DNA from: Helicobacter pylori
GTDB taxonomy: Bacteria > Campylobacterota > Campylobacteria > Campylobacterales > Helicobacteraceae
DNA length: 64,000 bases
Reading direction: 5' to 3'
Assembly (NCBI RefSeq): GCF_030323545.1
Contig: NZ_CP122954.1
Coordinates: forward strand, 186,001 to 250,000
Made by a program: the position numbers and the translations under genes. Numbering within the stretch: the first letter of the stretch is position 1; every line of letters starts with the position of its first letter. The notes beneath the pieces are model-generated. The model was given only the letters and a program-made list of their open reading frames with translations. It searched no databases and had not been told where the DNA came from. Of this stretch, positions 63,131 through 64,000 are shown piece by piece.

Positions 63131-64000
63131 ATGAATAAAAAAGCGTATTTTGGGGAGTTTGGAGGGAGTTTTGTTTCAGAATTGTTAGTGCCTGCATTAA
63201 GAGAATTAGAACAGGCGTTTGATGCATGTTTGAAAGATGAGAAATTCCAAAAAGAATATTTTCATCTTTTAAAAGATTTTGTGGGCCGTCCTAGCCCCTT
63301 AACCTTGTGTCAAAATATCGTTTCTAACCATAAAGTTAAGCTTTATCTAAAACGAGAAGATTTAATCCATGGCGGGGCGCATAAGACTAATCAGGCTTTA
63401 GGGCAAGCCCTTTTAGCGAAAAAAATGGGTAAAAAAAGGATTATTGCTGAAACAGGCGCCGGTCAGCATGGCGTGGCGACGGCTATCGCTTGCGCGTTGT
63501 TGGGTTTAAAATGCGTGATTTTTATGGGGGCTAAAGACATCAAACGCCAAGAAATGAATGTTTTTAGAATGCGCTTATTAGGCGCTGAAGTCAGAGAGGT
63601 TAATTCAGGGAGCGCAACGCTTAAAGACGCTGTGAATGAGGCCTTAAGGGATTGGGTGAGCAGTTACAAGGACACGCATTATTTGCTAGGAACAGCCGCC
63701 GGGCCACACCCTTACCCTACGATGGTTAAAACCTTTCAAAAAATGATAGGCGATGAGGTTAAAAGCCAAATTTTAGAAAAAGAAAACCGCTTGCCTGATT
63801 ATGTTATCGCATGCGTTGGAGGGGGGTCTAACGCTATAGGGGTATTTAGTGCGTTTTTAAACGACAAAGAGGTTAAACTCATAGGTGTAGAGCCAGCGGG
63901 TTTAGGGCTAGAAACCAATAAGCATGGGGCGACTTTGAATAAGGGGCGTGTGGGGATTTTGCATGGGAATAAAACCTATCTTTTACAAGATGATGAAGGC
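63131..64000 (+). CDS. trpB: Tryptophan synthase beta subunit, 3' end outside window
   Basis: 290 codons visible, no stop before the edge. [20 protein letters not shown] start; PLP-lysine in [12 protein letters not shown] (near 83); glycine-rich phosphate loop GGGSNAIG (near 230). Completes the operon; trpA should follow. AAA ATG context with weak SD, coupled to trpC. Confidence 0.97.
   Translation, partial: MNKKAYFGEFGGSFVSELLVPALRELEQAFDACLKDEKFQKEYFHLLKDFVGRPSPLTLCQNIVSNHKVKLYLKREDLIHGGAHKTNQALGQALLAKKMGKKRIIAETGAGQHGVATAIACALLGLKCVIFMGAKDIKRQEMNVFRMRLLGAEVREVNSGSATLKDAVNEALRDWVSSYKDTHYLLGTAAGPHPYPTMVKTFQKMIGDEVKSQILEKENRLPDYVIACVGGGSNAIGVFSAFLNDKEVKLIGVEPAGLGLETNKHGATLNKGRVGILHGNKTYLLQDDEG

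Overview
The window is epsilonproteobacterial chromosome and almost certainly Helicobacter pylori. It is AT-rich with short intergenic gaps and AAGGA-type ribosome binding sites. It carries H. pylori hallmarks: a Hop-family porin with a homopolymer in its upstream region, NikR next to exbB-exbD-tonB2, CrdAB with a CusBA-like pump, HppA acid phosphatase, an IS607 element, poly-C phase-variable restriction genes and a HinfI-like restriction-modification pair. Gene names rest on reading the proteins; no database was searched. Layout: 1-2490 holds the end of psd, then nadA and nadC (phospholipid and NAD synthesis, overlapping genes). 2515-10311 is the accessory region. A type IIG/ISP-like restriction-modification gene starts at 2515. 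It is switched off by a C16 tract at 4990, cut precisely by a 2026-bp IS607 at about 5592-7617, and resumes at 7618. It then runs through a second C14 tract (7846) into duplicated pieces of its own specificity domain. One of those pieces is present as 114-bp direct repeats on both sides of a complete HinfI-like methyltransferase/endonuclease cassette (8257-10169). 10433-18406 is housekeeping: ctpA, an SH3-tailed membrane protein, plsC, ung, gapA-pgk, corA and a TerC-family gene. 18435-24240 has the porin (minus), the tonB2-exbD-exbB transport energiser (minus) divergent from nikR-nadD, and a J-domain protein. 24365-28848 has mnmA, a coiled-coil exported protein, a dnaJ and azlCD. 28829-34561 (minus) is crdA-crdB-czcB-czcA metal export; the CusA-type methionine triad supports copper. 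34737-38738 has fumC, rnhB, a secreted protein, a 15.9-copy 8-bp tandem repeat and an AAA ATPase. 38949-52787 is one continuous S10-spc-alpha ribosomal superoperon of 29 genes from rpsJ to rplQ, with secY, map, infA and rpoA included. 53294-55336 (minus) is a thiamine locus: tenA, then a TPP riboswitch in front of a PnuC-family transporter, then thiamine pyrophosphokinase. 55926-58463 has yceI, hppA and a GT9 glycosyltransferase. 58691-64000 is the trp operon: trpE, trpG, trpD, a fused trpCF, and trpB, which runs off the window. The items most worth a second look are the layered restriction locus (phase tracts, IS607 with a TnpB guide taken from the host gene, shuffled specificity modules, cassette insertion with target duplication), the riboswitch-controlled thiamine locus, the 8-bp VNTR, and a small undescribed inverted-repeat element with a 37-codon ORF at 55545-55762.
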